Shown here piece after piece: positions 24,755-26,053 of a stretch of 26,053 nucleotides of DNA. The stretch spans positions 1 through 26,053 of the forward strand of contig CAZYXZ010000043.1 of assembly GCA_964651395.1 (NCBI GenBank), written 5' to 3'. This stretch comes from CAZYXZ01 sp964651395. GTDB taxonomy: Bacteria; Actinomycetota; Actinomycetes; BP-191. The position numbers and the translations under genes are program-made. Under the pieces are notes generated by a model. It worked only from the letters and a program-made list of their open reading frames with translations, searched no databases and had not been told where the DNA came from. The number at the start of each line of letters is the position of its first letter. Position 1 is the first letter of the stretch.

Positions 24755-26044
24755 GTGGCGTCCATCGAGGCCGTAGCCGCGCGGGAGATCCTCGACTCTC
24801 GCGGCAACCCCACTGTCGAGGTCGAGGTCGCCCTCGACGACGGGACCATCTCGCGCGCAGCCGTGCCGAGCGGCGCCTCCACCGGCGCCTTCGAGGCGGT
24901 CGAGCGCCGTGACGGCGGCGACCGCTACGGCGGCAAGGGCGTGCTCGCCGCCGTGGTCGCGGTCGAGGACGAGATCGGGCCCGAGCTCTACGGCATGGAT
25001 GCGACCGAGCAGCGGCTGCTCGACCAGTCGCTGATCGACCTCGACGGAACGCCGGACAAGAGCCGGCTGGGTGCGAACGCGACGCTCGGCGTCTCACTCG
25101 CCGTGGCGCGTGCGGCCGCCGACTCCGCGGGGCTTCCGCTCTTCCGCTACCTCGGCGGCCCGACGGCACACCTGCTGCCCGTCCCGCTGATGAACATCCT
25201 CAACGGCGGCGCGCACGCGGACACCAACGTCGACATCCAGGAGTTCATGATCGCGCCGATCGGCGCGGCCACGTTCCGTGAGGCGCTGCAGTGGGGCGCC
25301 GAGGTCTACCACGTGCTCAAGAGCGTGCTGAAGTCCCAGGGGCTCAACACCGGGGTCGGCGACGAAGGCGGCTTCGCGCCCGACCTGCCGGCCAACGCCG
25401 CGGCCCTCGACCTGATCGCCGAGGCCATCGGCAAGGCCGGTTTCACGCTCGGCCAGGATGTGGCGTTCGCGCTCGACATCGCGGCCACCGAGTTCTTCAG
25501 CGACGGCAGCTACCGGTTCGAAGGAGCGTCGAAGACCGCGGCGGAGATGTCCGACTACTACGCGGGCCTGGTCGCGGCCTACCCCATCGTGTCGATCGAG
25601 GACCCGCTGGCCGAGGACGACTGGGCCGGCTGGCAGGCGATCACGCAGCAGCTCGGCGACCGCGTCCAGCTGGTCGGCGACGACCTGTTCGTCACCAACC
25701 CGGTGCGCCTCGCGCGCGGCATCGCGGAGCGCACCGCCAACTCGATCCTCGTGAAGGTGAACCAGATCGGCACGTTGACCGAGACGCTGGACGCGGTGGA
25801 GATGGCGCACCGGGGCGGCTACACCTCGGTGATCAGCCACCGCTCCGGCGAGACCGAGGACACGACGATCGCCGACATCGCCGTGGCGACGGATGCGGGC
25901 CAGATCAAGACCGGCGCTCCGGCGCGCAGCGAGCGCGTCGCGAAGTACAACCAGCTGTTGCGTATCGAGGAGGAGCTCGACGACGCCGCCCGGTACGCCG
26001 GCCGCTCGGCCTTCCCGCGTCTGCCGACCGGGTCGGCGGGCTGA
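24755..26044 (+). CDS. eno: Enolase (phosphopyruvate hydratase)
   Basis: 429 residues, complete. Converts 2-phosphoglycerate to phosphoenolpyruvate in glycolysis. It begins MASIEAVAAREILDSRGNPT, has the mobile loop with SGASTGAFEA, NGGAHADTNVDIQEFM, the acid/base region GDEGGFAPDL, metal ligands in AL DIAATEF, IEDPLAEDD and GDDLFVTNP, the catalytic Lys in ILVKVNQIGTLTE, and the SHRSGETEDT signature. The GTG at 24755 fits the family start, with AAGGTGAG upstream. It follows mazG by 50 nt, as in other Actinobacteria. The window ends 9 nt after its stop. Confidence 0.98.
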   Translation: MASIEAVAAREILDSRGNPTVEVEVALDDGTISRAAVPSGASTGAFEAVERRDGGDRYGGKGVLAAVVAVEDEIGPELYGMDATEQRLLDQSLIDLDGTPDKSRLGANATLGVSLAVARAAADSAGLPLFRYLGGPTAHLLPVPLMNILNGGAHADTNVDIQEFMIAPIGAATFREALQWGAEVYHVLKSVLKSQGLNTGVGDEGGFAPDLPANAAALDLIAEAIGKAGFTLGQDVAFALDIAATEFFSDGSYRFEGASKTAAEMSDYYAGLVAAYPIVSIEDPLAEDDWAGWQAITQQLGDRVQLVGDDLFVTNPVRLARGIAERTANSILVKVNQIGTLTETLDAVEMAHRGGYTSVISHRSGETEDTTIADIAVATDAGQIKTGAPARSERVAKYNQLLRIEEELDDAARYAGRSAFPRLPTGSAG

Positions 26045-26053
26045 CCTGTGCCC

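Overview
The window is a very GC-rich actinobacterial chromosome segment, fully packed with genes on both strands. The gene order pmt-rsmI / metG / tatD / G5-domain 'rpfB-slot' gene / rsmA / ispE / glmU / prs / rplY / pth / mfd / mazG / eno is the classic actinobacterial housekeeping neighbourhood, equivalent to the Mycobacterium tuberculosis Rv1002c-Rv1023 region with rearrangements. GTG and TTG starts, overlapping stop/start codons and TAnnnT -10 boxes set close to start codons all fit Actinomycetia. I cannot fix the genus.

Layout. 1-859: 3' part of a sortase-anchored (LPQTG) surface protein with a long Ser/Ala/Pro stalk, convergent with a protein O-mannosyltransferase (856-2361, minus). 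2400-5594: rsmI, metG and tatD. 5591-6231 (minus): a DUF3618 protein and a holin-like membrane protein. 6455-9414: a secreted DUF348/G5 protein with an RlpA-like barrel in place of the Rpf domain, then rsmA, a possible 48-residue small ORF, and ispE. 9411-13575 (minus): an accessory island made of a 6-TM PAS histidine kinase, an unrecognised 7-TM protein, a delta-9-type acyl desaturase and a TetR regulator. 13806-16293: tRNA-Gln(TTG), glmU, prs. 16302-17804 (minus): a secreted LVIVD-repeat protein. 17976-26044: rplY, pth, mfd, a SurA/PrsA-like lipoprotein, mazG, eno.

How the genes work together. The plus-strand genes serve translation (metG, rsmI, rsmA, rplY, pth, tRNA-Gln), cell-wall and isoprenoid precursors (glmU, ispE), PRPP supply (prs), DNA repair and nucleotide hygiene (mfd, mazG, tatD) and glycolysis (eno). 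The minus-strand insertions are mostly envelope genes: O-mannosylation, holin-like protein, desaturase and kinase, secreted propeller. No gene-free stretch exceeds 300 bases; the longest are 13576-13805 (kinase promoter, inverted repeat, tRNA promoter) and 6232-6454 (divergent promoters).

Most notable points: pth has no ATG/GTG/TTG start that keeps its active site and probably starts at ATC, in frame with and 3 nt after the rplY stop; the rpfB-position protein has an RlpA-like catalytic domain; the kinase/7-TM/desaturase/TetR island carries a repeated TTACGG operator; three convergent gene pairs end on a shared CTAG; and a small ORF is stop/start-coupled to ispE. I see no CRISPR array, insertion sequence, integrase or complete novel defence system here.
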